Shown: positions 1 to 13,810 of the stretch, piece after piece | Layout: every line of letters starts with the position of its first letter | Numbering within the stretch: the stretch's first letter is position 1 | Assembly (NCBI GenBank): GCA_027563935.2 | Contig: CM050454.1 | Location: 4,492,001-4,556,000, forward strand | Length of the DNA: 64,000 nucleotides | DNA from: Costus lasius | Taxonomy: Eukaryota > Streptophyta > Magnoliopsida > Zingiberales > Costaceae | Direction: 5' to 3' | Notes under the pieces: model-generated | What the model was told of the DNA's origin: nothing | Database searches by the model: none | Seen by the model: only the letters and a program-made list of their open reading frames with translations | Made by a program: the position numbers and the translations under genes

Positions 1-987
1 GCTCCAGAGGGCGGCAGAATGGGTAGCTTGGCTGCAGAAGAGGCTTAGCGGCGGAAGAGTGAAGGAGTGTGAAGAAGGGCTCTAGAGGGCGCAGAAGGGG
101 AGGCTCGGTGGCGGAAGAGGCGGCGGGCGGTAGAAGGGGTGGCAAATGAGGTTGGAGACAAGCAGCAAAAGGGATGCAAAAGGGAGGCAACAACGAGGTG
201 GAGGAGGGCGGAGGAAACCTGTACGAGAAGGAGGAGAAAACATAGCTTGGGGAGAAAGCAGTAGCGGGCAAGGAGGAAGCACGAGTGCTAGGGTATGTTT
301 AACAAGAGAACCCTCTCCTATTTGTTTTCCACTCGTTTTCCACCCGAATTGGGCCGATTACGAAACAAGGGAAAACAACTCCGTTTTTCCTTCCTACAAT
401 TTCCGTTCATCCAGGTAAACGACGGAAAACTTACTTTTCCATCATTTCTCTCGTTTTTTTTTCTCCTAGTAAATACAATGTAAGTTCTACTCGAGAAGCT
501 ACACCACTTCTGTTAGCTATCTCAGATCAAAACAAATCAGTGAAGTTTTTGTTTAGGCAAGGGAAAAAATTATCACAAATTAAGAACACCATAGAATACT
601 AACAAGAACATAAAATTTATTTGAAGTCTATAGTTGATGAACAGTGTGAAAATTCAATAGCCAATGAACAGAGAAGCTATCTTTGCTAGCAACTCAAGCA
701 CATTTTATATTAACAATCAGATAATTTTTTTCCTCATCTTTCAATTCTTAATGTTACGACCATACTTTTCCAACTACTGTTCTGCAGAACACACTAATTG
801 ACTATAAAAATGTTGTATATATTTCCTTGGATAGAGTACATGTGAGGATAGAAACTATCTAGTGTATTGTAATACTCTGAAAAGGGAGTGGATATCTGTG
901 GAATTTAACTTCAATTCTGATTCAAAAGTTTTAGTGGCAGTGCTCAATTACAAATCACAAAAAGGTGCACAAGAGAATGCATGTTAC
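1..987. other. No complete gene seen; probably JmjC intron plus a purine-rich stretch
   Basis: No coding exon is recognisable here. Bases 1-290 are GC- and purine-rich on the plus strand with loose repeats of GCGGAAGAG/GCAGAAGAGG. The rest is AT-rich. The minus-strand JmjC gene has a good donor (exon end 988, then GTAACA), so this stretch should be intron if the remaining exons lie left of the window. I searched for the expected next JmjC segment (the second iron-binding histidine) and did not find it. Confidence 0.4.
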
Positions 988-3900
988 CTATCAAACACAA
1001 GGTGACACTGTGAAGGTGGCAGAAAGAGCCAAAGTTTTCTCCCGCAAACATTTGCGGACCAACTGTATGACCTGAAAACATCAGCATGAAGAGGAGTCCA
1101 AGTGCCTAGAGGAATCAGATTCATGTTTAAAACATAACAAAGGATCGAATCTACTGGATTAAATATTCCAATTCAAGAAATTTGCACATACACATGAAAT
1201 GGTTAATAACACAACAATTTGATTATAGCTAAACAGCATGAAGCCCTGCACAAACATGAAGGGCACCAGCTGCATCACGCATACCTTTAGGTCCCATGTA
1301 AACAAAGCGGTAGTCAGAACAATTTATTTCATTTTTATCGTGATGAATGTCGGAATCTCGATGTAACAAATGACTATCAAGGTATAGATTGAGCCAATCA
1401 TCAGTGAAAAATGGAGGAGTCTTGTAAGCCACATAATCGGGAAACTCCTGAAATTTTAAATTAGATACAAGAAAATGAATAGAGAATAAGAAACTAACTT
1501 TGAGGTCAGTTTAAGTGTACGAACAGCAAATGTAACCGAATCATAATCATGTGAATAGAAGGCATTGAACATAGTTACAGATTTCTAAATTTGGAAGCAT
1601 GCTAATTCCCCACCTCTCCATCCCTGTTTATCAGGGTTTCAACATGAGGGTAACAACAAACTCAAAACCACAATGAAAAGTTATGTGAAGTACCACAAGA
1701 CCTTGTACCCACTTGTAGGCCCTCCCTCAGTCACCATTGTGTCTTTCATGGAAGCCTAAGCGGGAAAGTAAATGCAAGGCAAGGTGATGAGGTTCAGTGA
1801 AACAGCAACCACTTAAAATAACTGAAGCTCTCAACCATTTGGAAGAACAAAACTAGTCAGGTTGAGATTGAACCACGTAATAGCATTAAAGCTTTGGCAA
1901 GTATCAGGGCAAGTTTCCCTTATCCCGAATATACAAAATAAATCAAAGTGGAACATAGTAAACGACACAACCAAGAAGCTAAGAAGACCAAAACGATGAT
2001 TGGTGGACATGTACACCAGCCAGTTCTAAGAGCTATGCTGCGCTAATATGGCCTAATAATGGACCAGTGTGCACAGTCCAGATGTAGGAACCACCAAGCT
2101 CACTAGCACAATTTGTCCATTATTATACACTCTTTCATTGACCATATCTATAAAGGGAGATTGGCTGAACAACCATGAAAACATAGAATTGGTATGATGC
2201 TAATCTTGCCTGATTAGCAAGTTCAGATGACAATTTAAACGCAGTATACTGGCATAAACCTTTTTGTGTTGGAAAAAATTTAACTTCAAACATCTAGATG
2301 ATGCTAAATAGAAAATTTTCTGTATTCTTATGCTGATAATATTTTTTTGTGACAGTGTATGTAACTTGTGTCCAACTTAAATGACATATCAATTCTTATA
2401 ATATCAGAAACAGCACAGAGCAAAACAGCAATCTATACCAAGTTTGACTAGTACCTTGACGAAATGCCAATCTTTAAGATATAGCAAAGACTGACTCTCA
2501 TCTTTGCAAAAGACACTGCTGCTCCTTTCTGAATTATGTTTGAGCCAGTAGTTAATGAACTCTGCTACAGACATCTCTAATCTCTTCTGCTCTGAGAAGT
2601 CTCTTTTAGAGCAATCAGCAACCTGCAGGAAAAAGTAAATATATAGCCCACATGAGAAATCAGGCCAGGAATACTAATGTTTTTACCAAAAGACAAGTAG
2701 AGTACTTGAAGTGCTAGTGGGGAAAAGTGGCAACAAAAAAATGAAAAATATCAACTAGAGAAGAATAGCAATAGAGAAAAACATGAATAGTCTGTGCTCC
2801 ATAGAAATAAGATATCAGAACCAGTCTAAAAGGTTCCTCTGGAAAAAAGATGTCATACATCCCAGTCATTTGATGCGGAAAGTGTGAAACAGAGTAAAAA
2901 AAAACACCATATAATTGTTCTAATTTCTCAAAGCCAAAAAAACAATACTCGCTTAATTACATGGAATAACCACATACACACCATTCTAATGTCAAGGAGA
3001 AGTACATGATAAAGACTAATACATATATACAAAAATAAAAAAGAAAACATGCAAGAAGAAAATAGAGACTGTGATGGTTTAAAATGTATGGCCGGTGCAT
3101 GTTTATAGAATTTATTAGTTCAACTAAGCATAACAAGTGCACCACACTTCATAAATGCTCTTCTTGTCATTACTACTTTTTGGCAACAGATCGCAATTTA
3201 GGACCTTTGCAAAGTGATGTGCCTTTAATTAAATGTAAAATTTGTGAGCTTCCCCTTTCTTCTGGTTTGGTTAATCAAGCCCACATCAAACTTCAAAAGA
3301 TTTCATTTAGAAAATAGTTGGCATGTAGCAAAGAAGATCCTAAGAAAAGCAATTCTTCAAAAGATTACAGTTAATAAACTATATCAAATACATATGAAAA
3401 GATAACCAACATTCTTAGTAATGAATACTTTTACCTTAAATTTAAAACTTCTTACATGATAATTAGACACTTAATGAGACAGGCGAAACCAATATCTAAA
3501 CCACAATGTGATCAAAAAACACAAATCATAAATGTTTGGAGAAAGATATCCATGTGTTATGCTGACAACTCCAGAAGTAATGTTAGCAGTGCAGGGGTGT
3601 GAACGATTCACAAGGATGAAAATGATTTTCAGTGTTATGCCGACAACTCGAGAAGTAATGATAATAATGCAGGGGTGTGAACCATTCACAAGGATGAAAA
3701 TGATTTTCAGTGGTATGCCGACAACTTGAGAAGTAATGTTAGTAATGCAGGGGTGTGAACCATTCACAAGGATGAAAATGATTTTCATTGTTATGCCGAA
3801 CCATTTCTTTAGCAAGAAAAAAAAAAGTAAATTTGATTTGGGGTCGGTTGCCTTCTTTAGGCAAGAAGTGCTCCGATTGGCGCTCAGCAAAAAGTTTGGA

Positions 3901-4401
3901 TTTACTTGTATTACAAGAAGCAAGAAGGTTTCCTCCAATAAAATCCCTTATTCATCGAAGTTCCTTCATGAAATATATGCTGATAAATAAAAAAAGGCAC
4001 CTCAGTGGTACCTCAACGGTCAAGATTTAGTTCGGTTCCCAGTTCCTCTCTTTTAATATTTTTTCCACAAATTATTTCCTATAGAGTTATGATGTGGAGC
4101 AGCAAAATTCCGTTTCCCGACCACCCTCAACAACAAGGAACAAGCTTTGAGGAGGCGACGAGTACTTGACCTGGACGAGGGAGTTACCGAAGTGCGCATC
4201 TAAGAAAGGGAGGTTGGGGGAGCGGCCGTCGGGGGATACCCAGTCGGCGGCTGCCCTCCAGTCGTCCATGAGGCCGGTGAGGATGACGGGGCGGTTGTGC
4301 TTCAGGTAGCGCTCTACGAAATCCTCGTACTGCAGCGTCCTCCCGTCCACCCGCTCCACCTCTCCGCCGATCGCCACCGGCGGCCTCCCGACTTCACCCA
4401 T
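988..4401 (-). CDS. JmjC-domain protein, JMJ20/JMJD4-like, 3' part outside window
   Basis: Four exons read on the minus strand: 4171-4401 (77 codons from ATG), 2455-2622, 1285-1447, 988-1105. Phases join cleanly and every intron is GT-AG. The product resembles the small JmjC-only oxygenases of the plant JMJ20 / animal JMJD4 type. These are Fe(II)- and 2-oxoglutarate-dependent proteins; JMJ20 is known as a histone arginine demethylase acting in germination. Visible landmarks are ERYLKHNRPVILTGLMDDWR near the start, then EQKRLEMSVAEF, LYLKDWHFVK, TPPFFTDDWLNLYLD, CSDYRFVYMGPKG and TWTPLHADVFRSYSW. The HAD triplet supplies the first histidine and the aspartate of the iron site. The second histidine and C-terminus are missing because the gene continues leftwards, or because it is truncated. 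Family membership is firm; substrate is inference. Confidence 0.88.
3559..3792. repeat. Three tandem copies of a 78-bp unit in JmjC intron 1
   Basis: Copies at 3559-3636, 3637-3714 and 3715-3792, each beginning ATGCYGACAACT and containing GCAGGGGTGTGAA and AAGGATGAAAATGATTTTCA. They differ at only a few positions. Because 78 is divisible by three, both strands stay open through the array and give spurious reading frames; no splice or homology evidence supports coding. Confidence 0.9.
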
Positions 4402-4720
4402 CTTTTTACTAGGCTTCTATTCCACGTATCACAAGTCCTTAATCCTTATAAATATATCAAGATTTTTAAAACATTTTTTTAGAAAATGAAAATAACATTA
4501 CTTTATATTTATAAATATTAAAAGATTTAGCTTACACTCATTTTATGAAACTAAACTCATTTTTACATATTCCATAATTTAAATAGATTTTATGATAATT
4601 TATGTTACTTTTGATGCAACTAAATTATTCTTAAATTGACAACAAACATAGCTTAAATTTATATTAAATTATATTTATATTTATTAAATTATTGGCACAA
4701 AAGCATCTATTTATTCTAAT

Positions 4721-4851
4721 AGTGTGTTATCTTGGACGAAAAATTAAAAAGAAAGAATAGAAAACACATTAAATCTCAACACAAAATGTAACTAGATTCA
4801 ATGTACTTTTCATTCTTTTCTTCTAATTTTTCGTCCAAGGAAACATAGTCT
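4721..4851. mobile_element. Small MITE-like inverted repeat
   Basis: The left arm contains CTTGGACGAAAAATTAAAAA and the right arm its inverse, ending in TTTTTCGTCCAAGG. The arms are about 30-40 bp around a short centre. It lies in the promoter side of the JmjC gene. Remnants of the same end (TTTTTCATCCAAGGAAAC) also appear in the neprosin introns at about 43.5 and 54.3 kb. I could not fix the target-site duplication. Confidence 0.65.
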
Positions 4852-6448
4852 TATATTTGTCACTTCCAAAATCAGCTCATTTTAACCCCTTTGAACTGAA
4901 GAGATTGATCTTAAAGGGTAAGGAAATAGCATTCCATACATCATGAAGTGAAGATATATACAAAAATAGTTAGAAAGTGCACTCGTTATATATTATGCGT
5001 TTATCTTTTATCTTACCTAATGATAGTTGACCCTATTCGACATGCTTTAAGTATAAAAAAACTTATGTTGAATCGACTCTTATGTATACATTCTACGCAT
5101 GTAAGCCAATTGGATGCCCCTTTTACATCTCTCCAATAGAAGCTGTCGTTATGAACATTACTAGGGACTATCTAAAATAATAGTGAATTTGATGCTTTTT
5201 CTTCCTTCAAACGGGTAATGACCTAAGACATATATATATAAAACCCTTATCTATTGAAGAAAGGGGAGAAAGAAGGATGAAATTGTTGTTTTGCTCAATT
5301 TTTACTTGGATCATATTCTAACTTATGCATTAAGAGTCCTTAAATACGTCAAGTTGAGTTCATTCATAGGGGCAATAAATATGATCCTTATCAATTAGTA
5401 CTACAAGAAGAGTTGAATATTATAAATCTTTTATGCAATCATTTTCCAACTTAAGAAAGAATAACTAGGTGGAGACTCCTCACTTGTACTTCAAACAATA
5501 TATGCTATCCCTGTTCTCCTTATCATTGGCTATGAATGTCTCATCTAGTTCCATTACTATAAGACACATAATGGGTGTACTTAATCCTTTTACACAATTA
5601 TTTCTTAGTTGTAGTAAGCCACTATCTTTCTTTAGCACTATCTTATGTTGCATCCATTAAATTCAGATGACCCACACTACATTTATGAGGTTGATCCATA
5701 TTAGTCTTGGAATGAGGATTGCATAACAAGAAAGAGAATCTAAGGCTCATTTGGCTAGATGTCAATCTTTTCTTGTGGCTTCTAATATCCATGAAATGTG
5801 TATAATATTACATTGTGTATATATCATTACCAATATAAGGTTTAATTCATGTTCAAGACAGCTGAGCCAGAGTTCACATGAGGATCGTAAGTGCTTACAC
5901 ATGCCATTAAATAAATTATCTATTAGAATAAAATTAGATAAATAAATTCACGGCAAAGGGCTTGTCACTAATTTATTTATCAATCAAAAAAGTACATACT
6001 AATGGTAGAATGACACTAGCAATAAACTAGTAATTCCCTTGACAGTACTAGGCGCACGAATAAACAAAGGATAACAGAAGATACACAACATAACTTCACC
6101 TTCAATCTAGGCTTCTACCGATGATTTGTAACTGTGATCATAAAGCAACAGAAACGACATGCGTGCTGGAGTTCGAAAAGTTCTTTGCCTTCCGCTTCAA
6201 ACTGTTCAATCAAATCTACGAAATTCCGACTGAGGAAATTCGCTGAGCCTACTCCTAGACATAAAATGGTACAATGGTTGACACCATTTAATTACCAAAG
6301 AATATATGCAGAACCGTAGTATCTCTGAAGCGACTAATGTTGGAAAACCCAATTAGCCAAATCTACAGAGGCAAATTGAGGAAAAATCATCAATAATGGG
6401 ACAAAGAAGTGACACAACACCCCGCCACAATGGAAGATATCAATGCGA
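4852..6448. other. Intergenic, no gene supported
   Basis: AT-rich DNA between the JmjC gene start and the FPS stop codon. Short open frames on the plus strand (about 4.95-5.95 kb) have no recognisable family and no consistent splice structure. The FPS 3' untranslated region should occupy the last few hundred bases. Confidence 0.6.
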
Positions 6449-9400
6449 CTACTTCTGCCTCTTGTAGATCTTGTGCAGAAAAGACTTCAATACATCCTGA
6501 ACTGCTTTGCTTGGCAGAGACTCGATCGAAGATGTCAGCTGCTCATAACTAATTCGCTCATACTCGGCAAATACATTCTAATCAAGAAAAGAGGAAGAAA
6601 CAAGTTAGTTCATGATAAACAGAAATCTAATGATAACCAGGAATTTTGGGTTACAACTAGTTCTTGGATTTATTTTGAAGTCTTGTACCATCGAGTTAAT
6701 TATTTGATGCCAGTGTTAGTTCCATAAAACTAAGTGCCAAATAGAGGGTGCAAACCTGAAGCTCCAAATCTCTGTAAATACTCTTCACTTTTGAGACACA
6801 ATTTGGATCAGACTTCTTACCATAGTTCTCCTGAAAGATGTACCATGATTAAAGCTTTCTTCCTATATTTCAAATAAAGATGAATGTATGATGTACAACT
6901 AGTCTTACCAACAGAAGTTTCATTTGGCTATCATTAGCACGTTGTAAAGCTTGCACTACAAGCCAAGAGCACTTACAATCTTCAATATCAGTTCCGATCT
7001 GCCAAAAATTAACAGGAATTAGAGAATGAATTTCTACAAGCAAAGTATATTTAAACATACGAAAGAAACTGATTGATAAGCACTTGCTAACAGAATAAAT
7101 CATATACAAGCATTCGCAAAGAATTATTCATTGTTTGTAATTAGCACAACACAAACCATTCTGAAGGGAAAATTTCAGTATTTAATCAAACTGACCTTGC
7201 CAATCACTTCAGGATCACCGAAGCAATCCAAGTAGTCATCCTGGAAAAGAGTTCTACAATAGATTATGGGTCGGAATCATTTAATAAGTCAAAGATAACT
7301 TATCAAAACCATTCAACAAATTTCAAACTTACCTGCACTTGGAAGTATGTTCCCATGTCAACAAGAATATTCTTCACTACAACAAAGTTATCCAAATTTT
7401 CACCCGACATCAACAACGCACATGCTACCTGAAACACGGACAGCAAATACTTCAATTCACTGAATGAAACTGATTATAGGAATGTGACATAAAAAGCACA
7501 CCAAACATAGTACAAGTAAATAATCCACTAATAACAAATCCAGAGAGTGATGCCAAACATATAACTATAGTAAAGAGTCTTTTCAAACATCAAAGACTGA
7601 AAGAATGCATGTCACAAAGATATAGCAGCATTAATCTTCTAAAAGAAGGTTGTCCACAGCACCTGAACCCTTTGATTCCAAATACCTGAAGATAATTTCC
7701 CAATACCCAAACCAAAGAAAATGCAACAAACAATGAGATCGAATGCAACTAAATAGTTAGTTATATTCTTTATTTTCAAGGGCTTGTACTTAATCTGCCT
7801 AGTACGTATTAACACTAGATAGCTCAAAAGTGAACTTACATATGCTGAAGCTAATCATATCCTATGAAAATGCCGGATTTCTTTTTCAGAACTAATCATT
7901 GGATTGTTATTTCATTTGAAAACGTTGGGATGAGATTTCATGTTTGGAAGAGCCATTGACATGCTATATGCACCATGGTTTCAGCTTCCAGAATTAATAT
8001 ACAATTGACTTCGTAAATCCAATCAATTTGCAGATTAACAAGCAAACTTAAGTTCAAGAAAAAAAGAAGATTGCGTCACAACCACAATCACAGTAGAAAA
8101 TATTATCTAGCATAAAATACACATATTTGTCGGATATAAATACAATGTCATTATTACACCATGGTTACATGAAGACAGCCACGTAGTGATAAGTGATAAT
8201 AATGAGAAAACTAGTTATATCTTTTAATAGCACATGTGCACTTGCTTCTAGCCTTTCTATGAAGTAAAATATAGAGATTTAAGATAAATATTTAAGTTTC
8301 TTTAACTAGTGAAATAGCAATAATGAATAAGAAAACAGTATACAGCTTGCTTGTCTACTGATGGTCTAAAAGGTATCATTTTGGTCATCTTCATACATTC
8401 AGCAAAACCATACTCTCCATTATCGGCACTTGGTTTTGGACCATTTATGCAAATGAAAAACAAATGAGATCTTTCTACTTCCTCACTTCACTTCCACTCC
8501 TTATTCTTCTAATCTACCTTTTCTTATTTATCATCTTCTTTCATCATTCATGGATGAGAGGGAAGAAGAACATTTGTTCTACCACTGCTGCTATCTGAAT
8601 ATAAAATAAGAATAAATATGATTTACTGTATTGATATTAGTATCAGTAAACAATAGTATAAAAATGTGACATTGGTTGTATCAGCCATATCAGATTGCAA
8701 CAATATGAATTGAAAATACTTATGATTTTTTTAAAAATAAAATAAAAATATATAGGCAACTTGATTTATAACTCTACATAGTTAATGAGTAAAGTAAGCA
8801 AAAATCAGTTTTACAAATTAAATATTTATGTTTTATACGAATTAAATAATTAATCTTTAATTCTTTAAAATATTTCATTAATTATCATTGAATTATAATT
8901 CAATTCGTATGATTTTTGAATTATATATTATGTAATGAAATATAAATATAAAACATATATAATTATTCATTATATACTTCTGCATATATTTATTCATCTT
9001 CAAGTTACCTTAATATTAATTATGTAACATAAAGACAATATAAAAGATAATTATATTCCTAGGATATAATTAAACATACTATTATTATTTAATTTATTTA
9101 ATTAATAGTTTTTCAATAATTATAGACATTAGTTATTGAATAGTTAATAAAATATTGTTTAAATTACAATTACACCACTGATTAGTTTTTATGGATTAAT
9201 CCACTAAATTTTGAAATGCAAAATTAAAATTTGCTTTACCAAACTGAAGAACCAGGTACTTAAGAAAATATTAGGGATCGATTAAACAGAAATCAAAGTT
9301 ATCTGATGTATAAAAAATAATATTGCACAATTGACAGTATATCAGTTCACCTCAGAAAGGTAGCAAAAAAATGTGATTTTCTCAAAGAAAGAAGCAGACA

Positions 9401-12400
9401 TAGGAACTTCAGACGGGAATCAATATAAAAACTGCTAACGTATCACTGATTTCATATATACGTGACAACCATGGATAAATAATGGGAAAAAAGCTTAAAA
9501 TCTAGTTTTTCATTGTATATGACTAAGAGGAGGATATAACTAGTATATTTGCAAAAGGAACAATCAATAGTCCGTCATAGCATGAATTTTCATATGACTT
9601 ACTGGAAGATAGAAGGAATAATAGGCAGTTTTGTACTGCACAATGCGCTTGTAACTGCAAGACATTCAAACTAGTACAAGTTTAGTATACTAATACATGA
9701 AAATATCAAAAAATATATATGCAAGAGGTTGGTTTAAATAAATGTCAATCATTATCTTTAGAAGAAAAGGGTTTTCTAAAGACAAATAACTGATACAAGT
9801 AATCGATGCTAAGAAGACAATATCATAATTATATTCGTATTGCATGATAATAAAATATGTTACTAGGTAATATAACATTCATACATACACTGACAGCGTA
9901 TATTTGCTCAGATCGTTTTCTCCTTCGTGAGTAGTGATGAGATCCAACATCTGCCCTGAAGCTGTCTGGAACTCAACCTATCAGGACATGGTACATACCA
10001 GTCATACAAGATGTAGACATGTAGTCATAAGCTAAACAGAAGAAAACACGTGATAATGGTACCTCATTAAACAAATCAAGAAGCTCTACATAATATGGCT
10101 TCCCTTTGAAATGCTTTTTAAGAATCCGAGGAATATGGTTGCGGAGTAGGATGCCATCATTTGCAGCAATAAGATCAACCTATTACAAAAAAAAAACGAG
10201 AAGTTAACAGCTCCTGAAATACAACCGACAAATTGACAATTATTTCTCTCATATGACAACATAGTAACGAGAGCTTCTTAAATTTTTATCTCATACAGAA
10301 GTGAAACAAAAAGGTACTTGAACCTGGTATAACCACTACCAGAACACTTTCAGTTAATTAGATTTTAAAATACTTTTTGATAAGAATCATTAAATTGATT
10401 GACCATTAAAAATTAACGAATTCTGTATTCCATATGCTGCAACAACTCAATAAAGCAAAAATAAATTAATAAATGAAACTAATACACATTGGTCATTCCA
10501 ATATTTTATCAAATCAGAATGTTCAATCAACAAAAGTCACATGATGAGCCAGGCCATTTGACTTGTTTGGTTTACTGGTCAAACCCATGCCCAAGATTTC
10601 TCAATATAATGGAAATTCAGAAAATTCAGTCGAATCAAGAATAAGATTTCTTGTGAGAGGTTCAGTTTTAACTGATTCCAATCCTTTCCACAAACTAAAG
10701 AAAAACTTATATAGTATGCAAGAGATGCTTGTGCTGGAACAAGCTAAAAGATGTTTACTTAAATGGCCTAGCCAATAATTGGATTTCAGTTGGTTGCAGG
10801 ACTAAGTGATGAAGATGAAAACAATACAGAGACAAAAATCTTCTATGTGAGTGGTTACTATAAGAAATTAATACGGCATGCTGGCATCTTTACCAGTGAT
10901 GAGATATGTTAATGCGCTTATGCTAAATAGCAGTAAATTAAAATATCAGTGTCTTTATTGAGATGGAAAAACCATGCTACTTCCCCTCATAAATGCTGAA
11001 ATATCAATTAAAAACTGATCTTCAATCAGATACTTGGAATTCTTTGGGACACAAAAACTCCTTGCAGGAGACATAAAAGGATAATCTTACCAAATTATCA
11101 ATGACCAACATGGTAATCCTTCGCTTTTCAGCATCAATCAAGCAATGGAGAGAGATCATCAAAGCATAGTTTAAGAAACAGCCTAGTGACCTTGTATCTG
11201 TACTGGTACCAAGTTGGTACCGTGAATATTTATACATATATGTATAGTTGATATTATTGGTACCATGTGTCAGTACCTTTAGTACTTGTGTCCATACCAA
11301 CCAGCACATGTTGATCCAACCATGGACTAGTATACTAGTACGTAGCATCAAAGTGAATTAATTTTACATATCATATGTGCCTGAACATGTGCATTAATTA
11401 TATCAGCTTATATAACTCAATAATAAAAGTCAACAGCTCATATTTTCATGAACAACACATTCTAGAATGATGCCACATCATCATAAGTCTACCAAAGTAT
11501 AAAAAAAATTAAGAGATGATCAAACAATTAATAAAGTATCACAAAAAATCAGATTTATTATACATATTCCAAGTTCAACTCAGATGGATCGATATAACTT
11601 TTATTTACTAAGAAAAGATAAAGGATGAATAATATGACATCAGTTGAAAAAAATGCAATCAATAGAAATAAAATTAATATAAAAAGTAACCTTTAACTAA
11701 GAAAAATTAAAGGATGAATAACATGACATCACTTGCCAAAAAAAATGCAATCAATAGAAATAAAATTGGCATAAAAAGCAACCTTAGGAACTCTAAACCA
11801 ACAAGGTTGGCCCCGCCTAGTGTGTGAGTCATCCATGATATCATCAAGTACTAGAAAGTATGCTTGAAGCTGCAAATTTAGTTAGGAATTATAAGAGTCA
11901 TGATATTTCATCAACCAAACATTAGATATCTAACATAAAGATAAAAAAAAATCTATACCCATTCAATACACCAACCAAGGACACATCCAAGAAAGGTTTC
12001 TTCATTAGTTAATTGTTTTTCTTCTTTGAGCAACTTGTAACTATCAATGACAGACATCCCTCGGTTCAGCTTGCCTACAACAAGTTGATTAGTTTAAGCA
12101 TCCATTTGCCCATCATCTCTAGTTAAAATCAGATACTCACCTCCAGGTACATTGTAATCTAGCATCTGTAATAAGGAGAAAATGAAAGACCAATCATCAT
12201 TCAGATATATGACAATCATTTGCATAGAAAGATGAAACACCAAGAAGTTTCAAATAAAAAATCAACACAATGGTAGCTGATAAAACAAGAGGAAACATAT
12301 CGCAAACCAAACAACATTGTCCAAATAATCAATTAATCACTAATAATTTTTTTTGTAAATTATGATGTTTTTGGGTTAATCAGTGAAAAAATCTAGACAT

Positions 12401-13810
12401 TGTTTGCATGCATCACAGCATCAGGGATACCTTAAGTTGTACTAATTTAATATGTCCAACTGGCTGATCAGATTCTGATTGCAAACTAATGAAAGGTGTA
12501 ATTCCTCAGTTAAATGTGTGGTTGAAACTTGAAACTACATAATTTCACCCATCCCCGAACAACCCCTCGCCCAAACTGCAACAAATACAATAGAAGAGCA
12601 AGAATCACATGCAACAATATTTGAGCAAGACCGTCCACTCTTTTGAGCTTCATCTGAAAAGATCAAACAAAAGCTGATATATTTTGATAAATTTAAAACT
12701 GTAATAAAACTAAGAATTTTCTTTATTCAATGGAACAAGCTGGCAAAGTAGAAAAAAAATGTTAAGAACCAATATGGTCTGTATCCTGCAAATTGTGCAG
12801 ACTGTCTTGAGTACCTTGGGTTCATTTCAGTTATAGACTTCGATTACAGCTTCAATACAACTTAAGTGAAGGTTTGACTTTTAGTACATTCTGGTACATA
12901 AACAAACAGGAACAGAAATAATACAAAGACTACCTTTTCTTTTAGGATTTATAGTACATAAACAAACAGAAACAATATAAACAGTGCTATCTTCTCCAGT
13001 CTAAAATTTATAATTTCTCAGTCCTTTCATCATTGATCGATTATTATTTATAATTCCAAGATTACCATAATAACACCATTCATCCAATGGTATTTGAGCA
13101 CTGAAATGCATACAATTCCCTTTTCATTTCTAATTTTCCCCTCGTTTTTGTCTGCTTTGATTCTTAGAGTTACCCACAAAACTTGCTTACAGCTCAAGTA
13201 ACTACTGAAGCTTCAACAAATAAAATAAAAATCCCGGCCGATACCAGAATTCAAGATATAGATCCTTGTTTTATATATTATAGTGCACAAAATGAACTCC
13301 AAACGTGGGAGTCATGGACAACGAAGGCAGACTTGATCACACAATACCAGCAGCCAACACATAGTGCACTGAGCGACAAAAAAGTGTCTCGATCCTAATT
13401 AGCAAAACACGTAAACACGTAAAGAATGTAGAAATGGCACGTAGATGTCAACCCTCGGTCAAAAGGCAATGAGGAATAGACAGAGACGACAAATCCCCTC
13501 AAGAAGCTGAGAACAGGAAACCAGAATCCGATTTTGTATTTTTAAAGATCCAAAGCCATTCAGTATCTTCAAAAGCTAAATATTGAGTAAGCATTCTACT
13601 GTCGAAGCTCAAAACAAGCTTCGGACATCTGCATAGACAGGATTAAAGTGCAGAAAGTACCCTTTCGATCCATTGGCGGGCCTCGTCAGTGTAATCGAAG
13701 GCTTCGTCATGGAGCAGCTCCGATTTGAGAGTGCCGTAGATCTGGCGGAAGGTTGCCTTCAGATCCCCTTCGCCGGCAGCCACGCCTCCGTTAATCGGCT
13801 CCGCAGCCAT
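6449..13810 (-). CDS. FPS: Farnesyl diphosphate synthase, complete, 12 exons, 356 aa
   Basis: Condenses DMAPP/GPP with IPP to farnesyl diphosphate, feeding sterols, sesquiterpenes and protein prenylation. No transit peptide is seen, so cytosolic. Exons (minus): 13661-13810, 12141-12165, 11959-12074, 11783-11869, 10063-10179, 9889-9977, 9603-9654, 7333-7428, 7196-7240, 6909-6998, 6756-6830, 6449-6577. All junctions are GT-AG and the frame is open throughout. The first Asp-rich motif DDIMD is residues 106-110, preceded by the Tyr-Phe pair (101-102) that fits a C15 chain length. The second, DDYLD, is residues 245-249. The C-terminus is KIYKRQK, typical of plant FPS. Exon 6 was ended at GT|GTATGT because this alone restores frame into the [12 protein letters not shown] exon. 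Length matches the family (about 340-360). Start is the first ATG in a frame that continues the homology. A CTATTTAT box about 65 bp upstream could be a TATA element. Confidence 0.97.
11605..11784. repeat. Tandem duplication (about 88 bp) covering the exon-4 donor side of FPS intron 4
   Basis: Two adjacent copies share AATGCAATCAATAGAAATAA and AGGATGAATAA/ACATGACATCA. The copy next to exon 4 contains the real donor (CCTAAG|GTTGC on the minus strand). The other copy carries a similar GGTTAC, about 90 bp deeper in the intron, as a possible decoy. Confidence 0.8.

Noticed and set aside
3471..3938. 155-residue minus-strand frame with NGSHPC repeats
   Set aside because: Product of the 78-bp tandem repeat within a JmjC intron.
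5280..5950. Possible degenerate gene or organelle insertion upstream of the JmjC gene
   Set aside because: Translations in all frames are stop-filled and match no family I can name.
9889..9977. Ending FPS exon 6 at 9891 (CTGTCA|GTGTAT)
   Set aside because: It breaks the frame into the next exon; ending two bases later at GT|GTATGT restores it and gives a better donor.
11190..11345. Shared repeat between FPS intron (CTGGTACCAAGTTGGTACC, CTAGTATACTAGTACG) and RING intron at 15620-15715
   Set aside because: Some similar palindromic words, but no consistent ends or length, so not called as an element.
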